A DNA stretch of 64,000 nucleotides from JAUVPY01 sp034412795 (GCA_034412795.1 DAOUMD010000283.1:1-64000), one strand, 5' to 3'. Numbered from the stretch's first letter, positions 49,925 through 57,772 are shown. Notes: generated by a model from the letters alone, not told the origin. Numbers and translations are program-made.

Positions 49925-51334
49925 CTATAGTGTTTTGATCACCTTCCCTACCCTCGCAATGTAAGGCCGATCACCGTTGGCCGATGCGTACACCCGGCGC
50001 ATCATGGCCAACAGACCGTCTTTGCGACCGTGCGGGACGGCGATGCGCCCCACCTGCCCGGCGGCCTGGTTCCAACGTAGGAACGTGTCGTCGGCCAGGA
50101 TCACGCCCCGCACATCGGCGGAGACGACCATCAACTCGTTGGCCACCCAGCGCACCGGCTTGTGGGCGTCGGTCTTGGCTTTCTTCGCAGCCTGAAGTAC
50201 GTCGGGCAGAGGCAACTCGGCAGCCACGGCGCGGAAGTAGGTCAGGTTGTAAGCCACGTCACCCATCCCGGTCCACACGCCGGCCCATATCTTGGTGTTG
50301 TCCTCGATCTCGACCCGCTTGCGCATTTTGGCCTGGGCGATCCAGTGGCGTTCGAGTTGAGCCTCAAAGTTACCGGCCCAGGTGTCGGCCACCCGTTGTT
50401 CCTCTTCGGGGAAACGTGGCGTCCAGTCGGGCTCACCACCGTCCTCCAGGATGTCGTCCATCTCCTCCCGGTAGTCCTGCATCCAGCGATATAGGGAAAT
50501 ACCCAGCGGCGTGCCGTCCACGTGAGATTTGCCGGGAAGCTGTTTGGTCAGCTCGGCCATCTCCTCGCGGGAGAACCTGGTGGACGACACGAGCTTGTGG
50601 ACGACGAGGCCCATAGCCACAGTGTTGATCGCGTCGTCCAGGTACAGCCGGGTCGCGGCCTCCCACAGCTCATCCAGATAGCGGCGGATGGCCTGGCGCA
50701 CGTGATCCCACTTGTCCTTGAACACCAGCCCGTGCTGATCGGCGTACTGGATGGCGCGGGTCGTGGCATCGCGCAGGTCTTGCCATTCACCCAGGCGGTA
50801 GAACTCACTCATGCCGACCGGCTCCAGGTACTCGGCCCAACCTTCGTCGGGGTTGCGCAGATCGAAGTTGTCGTAGGTGTCGGGGTCGGTGCCGTCGTCG
50901 TTGCGGCTGTAGCCACCGCGCTGGCCCTCGAAGAAGGCCAGGTTGTCTTCGGCGGTCTGGTAAGGGCCGACGATGGGCAGTTCTTCTTCGTTGGCCAGGA
51001 CGAAGGCGATCACCTCGCCCGGCTTCAGTTCTTCGGCCTCAAACACCTCGTCGGCCAGATCGCCGAGGGTGACCGGATCGTCGGCGTAGACGGGGGCCAT
51101 TTGCAGGCGGCGGTTCCAGTTCTTGAGCGCCCAGTACACGCCCAGGTCTTTGTCGTTCTCGTCGAGCAGGTGGAACGCATAACATACGGCGTCCTTGTAC
51201 TGCCGGGCCGTGCCGGCCAGGATCACCTTCTCGGCGTCGGGGTCGAAGTCATCGACCGTGGTGCCGTTGGCGCTTGCGGCGTGATTTGCGACCTCGTTTA
51301 CGAGAGCCTTCAGTGCTTCCAGAAATTTGTCCAC
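49925..51334 (-). CDS. Large hypothetical protein (469 aa)
   Basis: 469 residues from GTG 51334 with AGGAGG upstream. The sequence is acidic and helical, with no membrane segment or clear catalytic motif; NFEAQLERHWIAQAKMRKRVEI and VYWALKNWNRRLQMA stand out. The last 29 residues recur as a remnant at 46436-46525, so a second copy once existed. Its size among tiny genes suggests a structural or replication-linked role, but I cannot name one. The 233 bases upstream to the SSB gene hold nothing I can support. Confidence 0.65.
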   Translation of the reverse strand: MDKFLEALKALVNEVANHAASANGTTVDDFDPDAEKVILAGTARQYKDAVCYAFHLLDENDKDLGVYWALKNWNRRLQMAPVYADDPVTLGDLADEVFEAEELKPGEVIAFVLANEEELPIVGPYQTAEDNLAFFEGQRGGYSRNDDGTDPDTYDNFDLRNPDEGWAEYLEPVGMSEFYRLGEWQDLRDATTRAIQYADQHGLVFKDKWDHVRQAIRRYLDELWEAATRLYLDDAINTVAMGLVVHKLVSSTRFSREEMAELTKQLPGKSHVDGTPLGISLYRWMQDYREEMDDILEDGGEPDWTPRFPEEEQRVADTWAGNFEAQLERHWIAQAKMRKRVEIEDNTKIWAGVWTGMGDVAYNLTYFRAVAAELPLPDVLQAAKKAKTDAHKPVRWVANELMVVSADVRGVILADDTFLRWNQAAGQVGRIAVPHGRKDGLLAMMRRVYASANGDRPYIARVGKVIKTL

Positions 51335-51567
51335 GTTCGCCTCCTATTGCGTTTATGCGGACATCCTTTAGGGATTTGTTGTCAACTACCATATCCAGTG
51401 ACCGGCGATTGCAGTGTTTCCGATCACGGCGTTGCCATTTGTGTTCCACAGGTCAACTCCTCTATCGTTTTATGACCAATCGGTTGACGTGTTGACCTCA
51501 CACTCACAAAGATAGGGTGACTAGGCCGAAGCCCAACCACCCTTGTCTTAAATCGGACCGATCAGGT

Positions 51568-51987
51568 CTAGAAAGGAATCTCATCTTCCGGGAACTGCGC
51601 CGGAGCCGCCTCAGCCTGGGGAGCTGAACCGTTGGAGCCGTTGCCACCACCCAGGAAGCGCACGCTCTCGGCGGTCAGCTCGAAGGACGCACGAGCCTGG
51701 CCGTCACTGCCGGCCCACACGCGGGGACCACCGTTCTCGTCGGGGATCAAGCGACCCTCGACGTAGACCTGCCGCCCCTTGGAGAGGTACTGGTTGCACG
51801 TCTCGGCCAAGCGGCGCCAGGCAGCCACCCGGAACCAGGTGACCTCTTCCTTCTGGGCACCCGCGCCGTCCGTCCAGCGGCGGTTGACGGCCACGCTGAA
51901 GTTGGCCACAGGGGTGCCGTCCGGTGTATATCGCATCTCCGGCTCGCTTCCCAGGTTCCCAATCAACTGAATTCGATGTCCGTTCAT
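51568..51987 (-). CDS. ssb: Single-stranded DNA-binding protein
   Basis: 139 residues from ATG 51987 (AAGGAG upstream). OB-fold with IQLIGNLGSEPEMRYTPDG, VANFSVAVNRRWTD, WFRVAAWRRLAETCNQYLSKG and VYVEGRL. A Gly/Ser/Ala linker leads to the acidic tip EDEIPF, which recruits replication and repair partners. It probably serves the element's DnaB, Prim-Pol and Sak4-like proteins. Confidence 0.95.
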   Translation of the reverse strand: MNGHRIQLIGNLGSEPEMRYTPDGTPVANFSVAVNRRWTDGAGAQKEEVTWFRVAAWRRLAETCNQYLSKGRQVYVEGRLIPDENGGPRVWAGSDGQARASFELTAESVRFLGGGNGSNGSAPQAEAAPAQFPEDEIPF

Positions 51988-52054
51988 TTCAAAATCTCCT
52001 TTTTGAGTATGTATTTGATCCTGGCCTAAGCAGCCAGTTGATCGCTTGTTGTTG

Positions 52055-52073
52055 ACCGCGCAAGCGGTACTAC
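52055..52073. repeat. Hairpin+ACTA signal, copy upstream of ssb
   Basis: ACCGC-GCAA-GCGGT followed by ACTACC. One of about nine dispersed copies (see findings). It lies in the ssb leader, about 70 bases before the start. Confidence 0.6.
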
Positions 52074-52157
52074 CCTCCAATCTTGCCAGCCTGGAGGGGC
52101 GCTTCTTTGAGCACCCCTCCGACTGACAAGACGCAAAAGGAGGTGTACTTTTCTTTC

Positions 52158-52176
52158 GCCGCGAAGCGGCACTATC
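52158..52176. repeat. Hairpin+ACTATC signal
   Basis: GCCGC-GAA-GCGGC followed by ACTATC, directly after the stop of the small membrane peptide gene (minus strand: GATAGT then hairpin). Confidence 0.6.
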
Positions 52177-52262
52177 TATCCCGCCCAATACGTGAGGAGG
52201 AGCAGGATGACAAGGCACGCATCAATACACAGCAACCAGATGACGAACTGCTTGAACCTCAT
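52176..52262 (-). CDS. 28-aa single-helix membrane peptide
   Basis: ATG 52262 overlaps the stop of the upstream gene (ATGA). The peptide starts MRFKQFVIWLLCID and is one hydrophobic helix with a short polar end. Size and hydrophobicity resemble small toxin-like or regulatory membrane peptides; no proof of translation beyond the coupling. Confidence 0.45.
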   Translation of the reverse strand: MRFKQFVIWLLCIDACLVILLLLTYWAG

Positions 52263-52441
52263 CCGTCCATCACCTGATCCAACTCACGAATGAGCATATC
52301 CAGGTTAGCAATCTGTTGCGCAGCCTTGGCCAGGCTGGCCCAGTGCCCATCCTGAAACATCTGCCACGCTTTACATTCGAGCTTGCGTTTGCGGACAAAA
52401 AGTGTCCCTCTGCGGATTTCGATCTGTCTCAGTGTTTGCAT
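52259..52441 (-). CDS. Small helical protein (60 aa)
   Basis: 60 residues from ATG 52441, two bases after the RNase H stop. IEIRRGTLFVRKRKLECKAW and ASLAKAAQQIANLDMLIREL. Basic then helical. Unknown. Confidence 0.5.
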   Translation of the reverse strand: MQTLRQIEIRRGTLFVRKRKLECKAWQMFQDGHWASLAKAAQQIANLDMLIRELDQVMDG

Positions 52442-52442
52442 C

Positions 52443-52850
52443 TTAATGCCCCAGGACCTCCACCGAATTTGAGCGTTCTTTCCACGTCCACTTGACCGCT
52501 TTGAAACAGCCGGCCAACTGCTGGGCGTAGTCACGTAAAGGGCGCAGGTGCTCCTTCTTGCACTTCCAGGTGCCTTGAACCTGGTAAAGCACCAATTGAC
52601 TGTCGCCGATCACTTCCAGGGTGTAACCGGCTGCCGAATGACCGTGTTTATGAATACGCTCGGACAGGTCCACCAGGCCACCGATCAGGGCGTGGTATTC
52701 GGCTTCGTTGTTTGTGGTGCCGGGCTCGAACTCCAGCCGCTCGATGACGCTTTGACCGGTTCGAGTTTTGATCTGGTAGGAGCCGTAGCCGTGAGCGTCT
52801 GGGGCTCCGTTGTTCTTTGAGCCACCGTCGAATGTGATGGTGTAATCCAT
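52443..52850 (-). CDS. Ribonuclease HI-like protein
   Basis: 135 residues from ATG 52850 (AAAGGAGG upstream). TITFDGGSKNNG (Asp8), TTNNEAEYHALIGGL (Glu49) and LEVIGDSQLVLYQVQG (Asp83) are the RNase H metal ligands; the fourth acidic site near the end is not clear (SNSVEVLGH). It removes RNA of DNA-RNA hybrids such as primers. In-frame upstream codons to 52985 encode a Cys/His-rich stretch (TWTCCGHRW), so an N-terminal zinc-finger extension is possible. Confidence 0.85.
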   Translation of the reverse strand: MDYTITFDGGSKNNGAPDAHGYGSYQIKTRTGQSVIERLEFEPGTTNNEAEYHALIGGLVDLSERIHKHGHSAAGYTLEVIGDSQLVLYQVQGTWKCKKEHLRPLRDYAQQLAGCFKAVKWTWKERSNSVEVLGH

Positions 52851-52959
52851 GTTGCCTCCTTTGCAGGTGGGCCGCCACGCGTCACGTTCCGGGAAACGTG
52901 GCGAGAGAAGTAGTTCCCAGCGGTGACCGCAACAGGTCCACGTGCGCACTGTCCAATAC

Positions 52960-53202
52960 TTATGCTTGCGATGAGTGGTTCGCATGCTGGTTCGGTTCCG
53001 TTGGAATGTAGTACCTGCGTGGCTTATGTGGGCCACTTCGGGCAATAGCGCCCTGGCCGGTCAGGTTTTTTAGGGCATTCATCACGGTCTGATTGCAGAA
53101 GCCCGACATCACGGCCAGCTCGCGGATGGTCGGCGAGTACCGGTTCTCACGTTGGAACCTACGCAGGAAGAAGTACACCTGATTCAGGGTGCTTTGGTGC
53201 AT
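52960..53202 (-). CDS. LexA-like winged-helix protein (80 aa)
   Basis: 80 residues from ATG 53202. LNQVYFFLRRFQRENRYSPTIRELAVMSG and NQTVMNALKNLTGQGAIA match the winged helix of LexA N-terminal domains, with no protease part. Probably a DNA-binding regulator. The start lies inside the upstream gene. A GGTTC-type palindrome covers FQREN. Confidence 0.65.
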   Translation of the reverse strand: MHQSTLNQVYFFLRRFQRENRYSPTIRELAVMSGFCNQTVMNALKNLTGQGAIARSGPHKPRRYYIPTEPNQHANHSSQA

Positions 53203-53473
53203 CCTGGACCTCCAGTCCGATCTCTGATGGAGCCACGCCCATTTCCTCGCAGATGACGACCAGCATCGAGTTGTGCTGGGTTGTAGCTTGTTGGAACGCG
53301 GCTTCTTTGTTGATGACCTGTCCCTGTGCGAGGGCCTGGCGAGCTGCCTCGTCGATGGCCTCACGGGCAGTCGTGTCCAGCCGCTGCCTGACATTCTGGA
53401 GAGCCTCGACTAGCTCACTCCTGCGGACGGTCGGGTCCGCGATTCTTTGAGGTCGGCGTCGTCGTTTCTTCAT
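53159..53473 (-). CDS. Hypothetical helical protein (104 aa)
   Basis: 104 residues from ATG 53473, which overlaps the preceding stop by one base (TGATG). Basic start (MKKRRRRPQR), then RSELVEALQNVRQRLDTTARE and an Ala/Gln-rich helix. Unknown. Confidence 0.55.
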   Translation of the reverse strand: MKKRRRRPQRIADPTVRRSELVEALQNVRQRLDTTAREAIDEAARQALAQGQVINKEAAFQQATTQHNSMLVVICEEMGVAPSEIGLEVQDAPKHPESGVLLPA

Positions 53474-53652
53474 CACACGCACCCCAGGTGAGCCAGTAGC
53501 TTCTGGCTGGACGAACCAACCGCGCCGTTCATCTTCTGCGTAGGAGATACCAGTATGATGATCTGAACCTGGCTGTCTGCTTCTCCACAAAACGCGCACG
53601 TGTGGGCATGCTTGATCCTTTGCTTATTGTGGCCCATTTTGTTGTCGGCCAT
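53473..53652 (-). CDS. Small Zn-finger-like protein (59 aa)
   Basis: 59 residues from ATG 53652, CAAGGAGG upstream. HAHTCAFCGEADSQVQIIIL holds a CxxC with nearby His, like a half zinc finger. Ends with LLAHLGCV. The clear ribosome site and the one-base overlap with the next gene support it. Confidence 0.65.
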   Translation of the reverse strand: MADNKMGHNKQRIKHAHTCAFCGEADSQVQIIILVSPTQKMNGAVGSSSQKLLAHLGCV

Positions 53653-53764
53653 TGAGAATCCTCCTTGAATTGTGTTGAGATTTGTTTAACCGAAGGTTAC
53701 TATCAGGCTGGCTCCTTCTAAGCTGGAGCTTACGCCAAATGAGCCACCCTGGTTTGCTCGTGAG

Positions 53765-54034
53765 CTAGAGGTCCGCTTCGACAATGCCGGCCACCGAGTC
53801 GCTGATGATCCACAGCGCCTCGTCGAAGCTGTCGGCGTAAGCCAGGGTGCCCTCGATTTCCTCGACCATGACGAACCAGCCGTCCTCTTGGCCGTAGCTC
53901 AGGTGGATGGTGAGATAGGGGTGGTTCTCACGTAGGAACCACTCGACGTACTGGGCGGGCTGTGTGGCCTGGCGCACATCCATGTGGCCGTTACCATTGG
54001 CCCGGATGCGGCTGAGCAAGTTGTCAAGGATCAT
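53765..54034 (-). CDS. Small hypothetical protein (89 aa)
   Basis: 89 residues, CAGGAG before the ATG. YLTIHLSYGQEDGWFVMVEEIEG then SFDEALWIISDSVAGI, a beta-then-helix layout like HicB-type folds, but without other evidence. Holds one GGTTC-type palindrome (FLREN). Confidence 0.55.
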   Translation of the reverse strand: MILDNLLSRIRANGNGHMDVRQATQPAQYVEWFLRENHPYLTIHLSYGQEDGWFVMVEEIEGTLAYADSFDEALWIISDSVAGIVEADL

Positions 54035-54309
54035 GGTTGTCTCCTGTTGATTGTGATTTCAAGGCGAAATCCGTTGACGCTGCACCCCTCGTGGTAGACC
54101 ATGACCACTAATTCACAGCGGGCGGCGTGGTGAATCATACGACCCAGTCCCAAGGTGATTTGATAGGCCGTCATGCCCTTGAATACTTCGAGACGGGGGT
54201 GGTTGATGTAGTGCTTGTTGAAAATAAGCGCCGGGGTTTTGTGGCCCCACACGCACTTGACGTACCAGCGGGTATATCTCTTTTGGGCGAGCTTGCCGTG
54301 TAGTATCAT
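54031..54309 (-). CDS. Hypothetical protein (92 aa)
   Basis: 92 residues, coupled by ATGA to the SLOG gene upstream. WYVKCVWGHKTPALIFNKHYINHPRLE, a Cys/His pair, later CELVVMVYHEG. Unknown. Confidence 0.5.
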   Translation of the reverse strand: MILHGKLAQKRYTRWYVKCVWGHKTPALIFNKHYINHPRLEVFKGMTAYQITLGLGRMIHHAARCELVVMVYHEGCSVNGFRLEITINRRQP

Positions 54310-54686
54310 TTCGCCTCCTCGTATCGGATGACGCGGGTAGGTAATCCTTTGATCTGGGCGGTGCCGAGCATATGCTTCGTGCCCCTGGACTTCCCGTCCC
54401 AGAAAACGGCCAGCCCGCAGTGTTCGTGAGTGAGTGCGTAGTCGGCCATATCCACGTTGCGGATGTAGCCGGCCTGTTTGCCGTAGCGGTTCCAATCGGC
54501 GGGCATCTGTGTTACTTTATGCCCGCGTGACCTGGCCCAGCGTTCGCCGAGTGAGTCAGCGCCCTTGGCCGTGCCGGACACGACCTCTACTTCGTCGTAG
54601 TGCTGGGTGAGGTGGTCCAGCTTGCGGGCCATCAGGGCGTAATCACGGAACGTGCGACCGCCAGCGACGATGAGAACGCGTTTCAT
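54306..54686 (-). CDS. DUF2493 (YspA-like) SLOG-fold protein
   Basis: 126 residues from ATG 54686. LIVAGGRTFRDYALM and VEVVSGTAKGADSLGERWARSRG are the nucleotide-binding loops of the SLOG/DUF2493 family, with MPADWNRYGKQAGYIRN after them. SLOG domains bind nucleotides or their derivatives and occur in phages and in conflict systems. A GGTTC-type palindrome lies just before the start. Confidence 0.85.
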   Translation of the reverse strand: MKRVLIVAGGRTFRDYALMARKLDHLTQHYDEVEVVSGTAKGADSLGERWARSRGHKVTQMPADWNRYGKQAGYIRNVDMADYALTHEHCGLAVFWDGKSRGTKHMLGTAQIKGLPTRVIRYEEAK

Positions 54687-54740
54687 ATGGTTCCCACGTA
54701 GGAACGGTAGGTGCAGGTCATACGAGTCTCCTTCTGCGAA

Positions 54741-54763
54741 CATATAGATGATTATCAATATGA
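54741..54763. repeat. 23-bp direct repeat, left copy
   Basis: CATATAGATGATTATCAATA plus TGA, exactly repeated at 54891-54913. On the minus strand it contains TGATAATCATC, similar to half of a Fur-box. Confidence 0.85.
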
Positions 54764-54877
54764 TTATGTGATGCTGTCGGTGTCGTATTGGGTTGGGTAC
54801 ACCCAGGCCGACAGGCGGGTGAACCTATGGCGGAAGAGAAACCCGGACAGGCGAGCACGCATTTCGCAGTAGAGCAT
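54764..54877 (-). CDS. 37-aa basic peptide between 23-bp direct repeats
   Basis: ATG 54877 with GAAAGGA upstream. MLYCEMRARLSGFLFRHRF, then LSAWVYPTQYDTDSIT. It is the first frame after the promoter at 54993-55021 and lies exactly between the two direct repeats. Translation is unproven. Confidence 0.4.
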   Translation of the reverse strand: MLYCEMRARLSGFLFRHRFTRLSAWVYPTQYDTDSIT

Positions 54878-54890
54878 CGTTTGATCCTTT

Positions 54891-54913
54891 CATATAGATG
54901 ATTATCAATATGA
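54891..54913. repeat. 23-bp direct repeat, right copy
   Basis: Exact copy of 54741-54763, 127 bases away. It lies between the promoter and the 37-aa frame. Confidence 0.85.
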
Positions 54914-54914
54914 A

Positions 54915-54952
54915 GCGGAGGATGATGTGCCTGGGAGCATATCATCCCCCGC
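54915..54952 (-). promoter_or_regulatory. 12-bp stem in the leader after the 54993 promoter
   Basis: GCGGAGGATGAT pairs with ATCATCCCCCGC (one mismatch) around a 14-nt loop. Located in the 5' leader, it may control transcription or translation of the downstream run. Confidence 0.5.
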
Positions 54953-54992
54953 CTCACACGCGTTTCAAGTTGAAATTGCCAACTGGTCAGCA

Positions 54993-55021
54993 ATTCTACC
55001 ACTAACCGGCCAGAATGTCAA
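54993..55021 (-). promoter_or_regulatory. Strong promoter for the 54877-leftward genes
   Basis: Minus strand TTGACA (55016-55021), 17-base spacer, TAGAAT (54993-54998). It is the second near-consensus minus-strand promoter in the element. Confidence 0.75.
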
Positions 55022-55034
55022 ACGGTTGGTCAAC

Positions 55035-56030
55035 TTACGAACCATTCACCAACTCGAACTCCACCTTGTAGCCGGCGCGGATTCCGGCTGCCTGCCACTC
55101 TGCCGCCTGGGTGCGGGTCTCGTCGGTGTTGGGGCCGATCACCTTGCTGCCGGCGTCGTTCTCATCTTCGCGACTCACCCAGCGCATCAGGATGGCGCGT
55201 GTGGCACGTACCTGTGCCATATGGGCCTGGCGTTGTGATCGTCGTTCTGCGACGTTAGCCTGCCACATGCGCTCCCGGAGCGCCTCTCCGGTGACGACCT
55301 GGTTCAGCACGGGTGCCATGTGCGGGATCGCCGGCTGCACGCCACGGTTCACGCGCCGGAAGTTGCTGTAGTCGTGGTAGTGGACGACGTGGGTCTCGCC
55401 CCGGTCGTCCCGCTCTTCCTGCGAGGTCAGCCCCACGCCGAACTGGCCCAGGTATTCGCGGTATTCCATCAGGAGCGCCGGCTGAGCTGCCGGGGGCTGC
55501 TCGGCGATCAGGTCCAGCATGGCACGGGTGAGCCGGCCACCCACCGAATCACCGCGCCGACCGGCACGTCGCGCCTCGGCGATGGCGGAGATGGACGCGG
55601 CGAACGCACCGTCACCGCCTATGTCCTCCAGGAGCGTCTGGAAGCTGGGCGCGTGCAGCTCTTCAGCCACCGTGACCGGCCTGCACGCTTTGCACATTCC
55701 GTCGCTAGAGGCGAACAGTCTGCGATTGTGAGTTGGGCACATGTGGAACATGGGTTGACTCCTTTCATGCTGAATGGGTTGATATTCTTCTTCACCGCCT
55801 GGGGTACTATCTTCCGGCTCCAGGATGTCGTCGGGATCGAAGAAGTCGTTGTGGACCATCGCCTGGGCCAGGTTGGGGTCGGAGCGCAACAGCGCACTCG
55901 CGCCGGCAGTCACCTGTCCAACGGTGTACACCTTCTCCTCGCCGTCGGTGACGATGACGGCGCCGGTGTGGTCGGAGTCCACCAGCCGACCGAGAGCCTG
56001 AAATACTGCCAAAGCGTCTTCGTACAACAT
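55035..56030 (-). CDS. Hypothetical protein (331 aa), possibly two fused genes
   Basis: 331 residues from ATG 56030 (GGAGGTG upstream). The first about 70 residues (MLYEDALAVFQALGRLVDSD) end in a hairpin+ACTATC signal read as EDSTPGGEEE. Soon after, an internal ATG (55752) has its own AAAGGAG and begins FHMCPTHNRRLFASSDGMCKACR, a Zn ribbon. The remainder is helical and basic (MWQANVAERRSQRQAHMAQVR). I think two genes have become one frame. No family recognised. Confidence 0.55.
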   Translation of the reverse strand: MLYEDALAVFQALGRLVDSDHTGAVIVTDGEEKVYTVGQVTAGASALLRSDPNLAQAMVHNDFFDPDDILEPEDSTPGGEEEYQPIQHERSQPMFHMCPTHNRRLFASSDGMCKACRPVTVAEELHAPSFQTLLEDIGGDGAFAASISAIAEARRAGRRGDSVGGRLTRAMLDLIAEQPPAAQPALLMEYREYLGQFGVGLTSQEERDDRGETHVVHYHDYSNFRRVNRGVQPAIPHMAPVLNQVVTGEALRERMWQANVAERRSQRQAHMAQVRATRAILMRWVSREDENDAGSKVIGPNTDETRTQAAEWQAAGIRAGYKVEFELVNGS

Positions 56031-56174
56031 TTTCTGCACCTCCAAGTGCGTGATTAGGGTTTGATAAGCGCGAGGGTACTTCCCTCTTCAGACCACTCGT
56101 GGTTTTATCCCACGAGCAGGCGCCATTCGGGGAATGGCGCTGAAGAAGGACCTCTCCGAAGAGAGGCCACCTCC

Positions 56175-56576
56175 CTAGCCCCAGTAGATTTTGTCCACCA
56201 GGGCCGCTGCTTCGACGTTCAGGCCGGCGACATTAAAGATGGCGCGGATGATGTCCTTATCATCTGTGCCGCCGTCCTCCACGTCGATGAAATTGTCCAC
56301 GCCAGCGCGTTCGGCCAGGCGATAGTAGCGGCCCAGGGCGCCGTCCATACGCCACAAGGGCGTGTTGTGCAGCAGCTTCCAGAGAGCGTATTGCTTATCC
56401 TGGTCAAGCTCCCTATCGTAGCGGTCCTTCAACTCGGTGTAGAGCGCCAGGTCTTCCGGTGTGATGAGATCACCCGTGGCCGTGTTGACGAACTCCAGCC
56501 ACCACTCGTCGTCGGTGGGGCGCCAGGAATAGCGCTTCTCACCGGTCTTGAACCCTGCATAAACGTCGATACCCAC
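56175..56576 (-). CDS. Hypothetical protein (133 aa)
   Basis: 133 residues from GTG 56576 with GGAGG upstream. GIDVYAGFKTGEKRYSW, DEWWLEFVNTATGDLI, DKQYALWKLLHNTPLWRM. Mixed alpha/beta. Unknown. Confidence 0.55.
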   Translation of the reverse strand: MGIDVYAGFKTGEKRYSWRPTDDEWWLEFVNTATGDLITPEDLALYTELKDRYDRELDQDKQYALWKLLHNTPLWRMDGALGRYYRLAERAGVDNFIDVEDGGTDDKDIIRAIFNVAGLNVEAAALVDKIYWG

Positions 56577-56617
56577 AATGCACCTCCAGTGCGTGATTAG
56601 GGGCGCGGCGCGCCGTA

Positions 56618-56827
56618 CTATTGATTGTTGACTTGCCAGCCTTCTGGCCTGATGATGAGCTGACCGGGACCCGGTACTACGTCCAGACCCAAGTCGTCGA
56701 GTAGTTGCCGGGCCACGTTCAACTCCCACTGGTGGCCGGCCAGGCCGGCAACGTGGCCGGCATGAACGATGTTGATCGCTTCTCGCACCGCTGTTGCCGG
56801 GGCGCCCATCGTGTAAAGAAGGATCAT
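56618..56827 (-). CDS. Small hypothetical protein (69 aa)
   Basis: 69 residues; the start overlaps the upstream stop (ATGA). AINIVHAGHVAGLAGHQWELNVARQLLDDLGL. Its stop codon is part of a hairpin+ACTAT signal (56606-56622). Confidence 0.5.
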   Translation of the reverse strand: MILLYTMGAPATAVREAINIVHAGHVAGLAGHQWELNVARQLLDDLGLDVVPGPGQLIIRPEGWQVNNQ

Positions 56828-57087
56828 TGCGTCACCTCGTATGCGGTTTTAATGAAGCGGATCGTCACGGGTCGCACGTAACCCGCGAAGGGCAAGCGCT
56901 TCCCGTTTCCCCAGCTAACCGGCTTGAAGCCATTCGACTCCAGCCAATCCCATGCCACGTCGGCCTTGGCCTCCCAGTCCATGGTCGGCAGGCCATCGAC
57001 CTGGGTGGTCGCATCCAGGCCGAACATTGCTTCCTGAGTGGGCTTGTTGTAGCTGTCCCATTCGACAGTGAGTGTTGCGCTTTGCAT
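56824..57087 (-). CDS. Hypothetical protein (87 aa)
   Basis: 87 residues from ATG 57087 with GGAGG upstream. SATLTVEWDSYNKPTQEAMF, KADVAWDWLESNGFKPV, VRPVTIRFIKTAYEV. Unknown. Confidence 0.55.
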   Translation of the reverse strand: MQSATLTVEWDSYNKPTQEAMFGLDATTQVDGLPTMDWEAKADVAWDWLESNGFKPVSWGNGKRLPFAGYVRPVTIRFIKTAYEVTQ

Positions 57088-57179
57088 ATGACACCTCCGT
57101 TTGCGTGAGTAGTTGGGTAAGAGCGAAGCGGCGTGAGCCGGCATGAGGCCGTTCCAATTGGAACTTCCTGAGCAGCTCC

Positions 57180-57268
57180 GCTTTCTGTGGGTCTGAAACC
57201 TGTCCGCAGGACAGGCGTCAGGCCCATAGAAAGCAGAGGGACCCAGGGCGATCAGGGCACCTGGGTCC
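57180..57268. terminator. Two hairpins in the 57088-57300 gap
   Basis: A long stem (57180-57196 with 57218-57234, two mismatches, an inner CTGTCC/GGACAG) is followed by a 9-bp stem GGACCCAGG/CCTGGGTCC (57239-57268). They lie downstream of the exported-protein gene on the minus strand and probably end it or stabilise its mRNA. No gene is seen in the gap. Confidence 0.55.
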
Positions 57269-57300
57269 TTGCTTGGGGTATTCGGTTGTGGGTGACACTG

Positions 57301-57657
57301 CTACTGATGGCTGTTGTTGTAGGCGCTCTGGGCTGCGTTGATGGCGCTGCTGCTCAGGTCTTTGTACCACTGGGAAGCGCCCAGATTGGGGGCCTGGAAG
57401 GCAGCACGACCCTCACTGGTGGTGAGGTCGTTGGCTCGCACACCGGGGACGCCAGTGCGGACAGCATTGTTGCTACTGAAGAACCGTTGCTGCTGGGTGT
57501 TGTTGGGGCTGAAGGCAGCCTTGGCTTTCTGGAACCAGCCTTGACCGCCACCCTGGCCACCACCACAATTGCCACCGGGGCAACCGGCGAATGCGACAGG
57601 GGCAAACACTGACGCGAGAACAGCAACCAACACAGCGATGAGAATAAAGCGGTACAT
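57301..57657 (-). CDS. Exported small protein with signal peptide (118 aa)
   Basis: 118 residues from ATG 57657, AAGGAGG upstream. MYRFILIAVLVAVLASVFAP is a signal peptide with a likely cleavage at AFA-G. The mature part begins GCPGGNCGGGQGGGQGWF and is rich in Gly, Gln, Asn and Ser. It has a strong hairpin on either side. An exported, low-complexity product is unusual in a replication-type element; perhaps a surface or superinfection factor, which is a guess. Confidence 0.65.
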   Translation of the reverse strand: MYRFILIAVLVAVLASVFAPVAFAGCPGGNCGGGQGGGQGWFQKAKAAFSPNNTQQQRFFSSNNAVRTGVPGVRANDLTTSEGRAAFQAPNLGASQWYKDLSSSAINAAQSAYNNSHQ

Positions 57658-57740
57658 AGTACCTCCTTGGCACTCGGCAGTACCCGCCATATGATTTAGA
57701 GCTTGCGCTCTGCACTGCCCACCGTGATGGGCAATACAGA

Positions 57741-57764
57741 GCGCATCTCTCAGGAGAGATGCGC
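57741..57764. terminator. Perfect 10-bp hairpin between small genes
   Basis: GCGCATCTCT-CAGG-AGAGATGCGC, between the 57773 gene's end and the exported-protein gene. No U-tract on the minus side. Confidence 0.5.
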
Positions 57765-57772
57765 CGCATTTT

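Noticed and set aside
55997..56057. Possible hairpin+ACTATC copy near 56075 (GAGGGTACTTCCCTC)
   Set aside because: The stem overlaps the ACT part and the ACTATC core is missing, so it was not counted.
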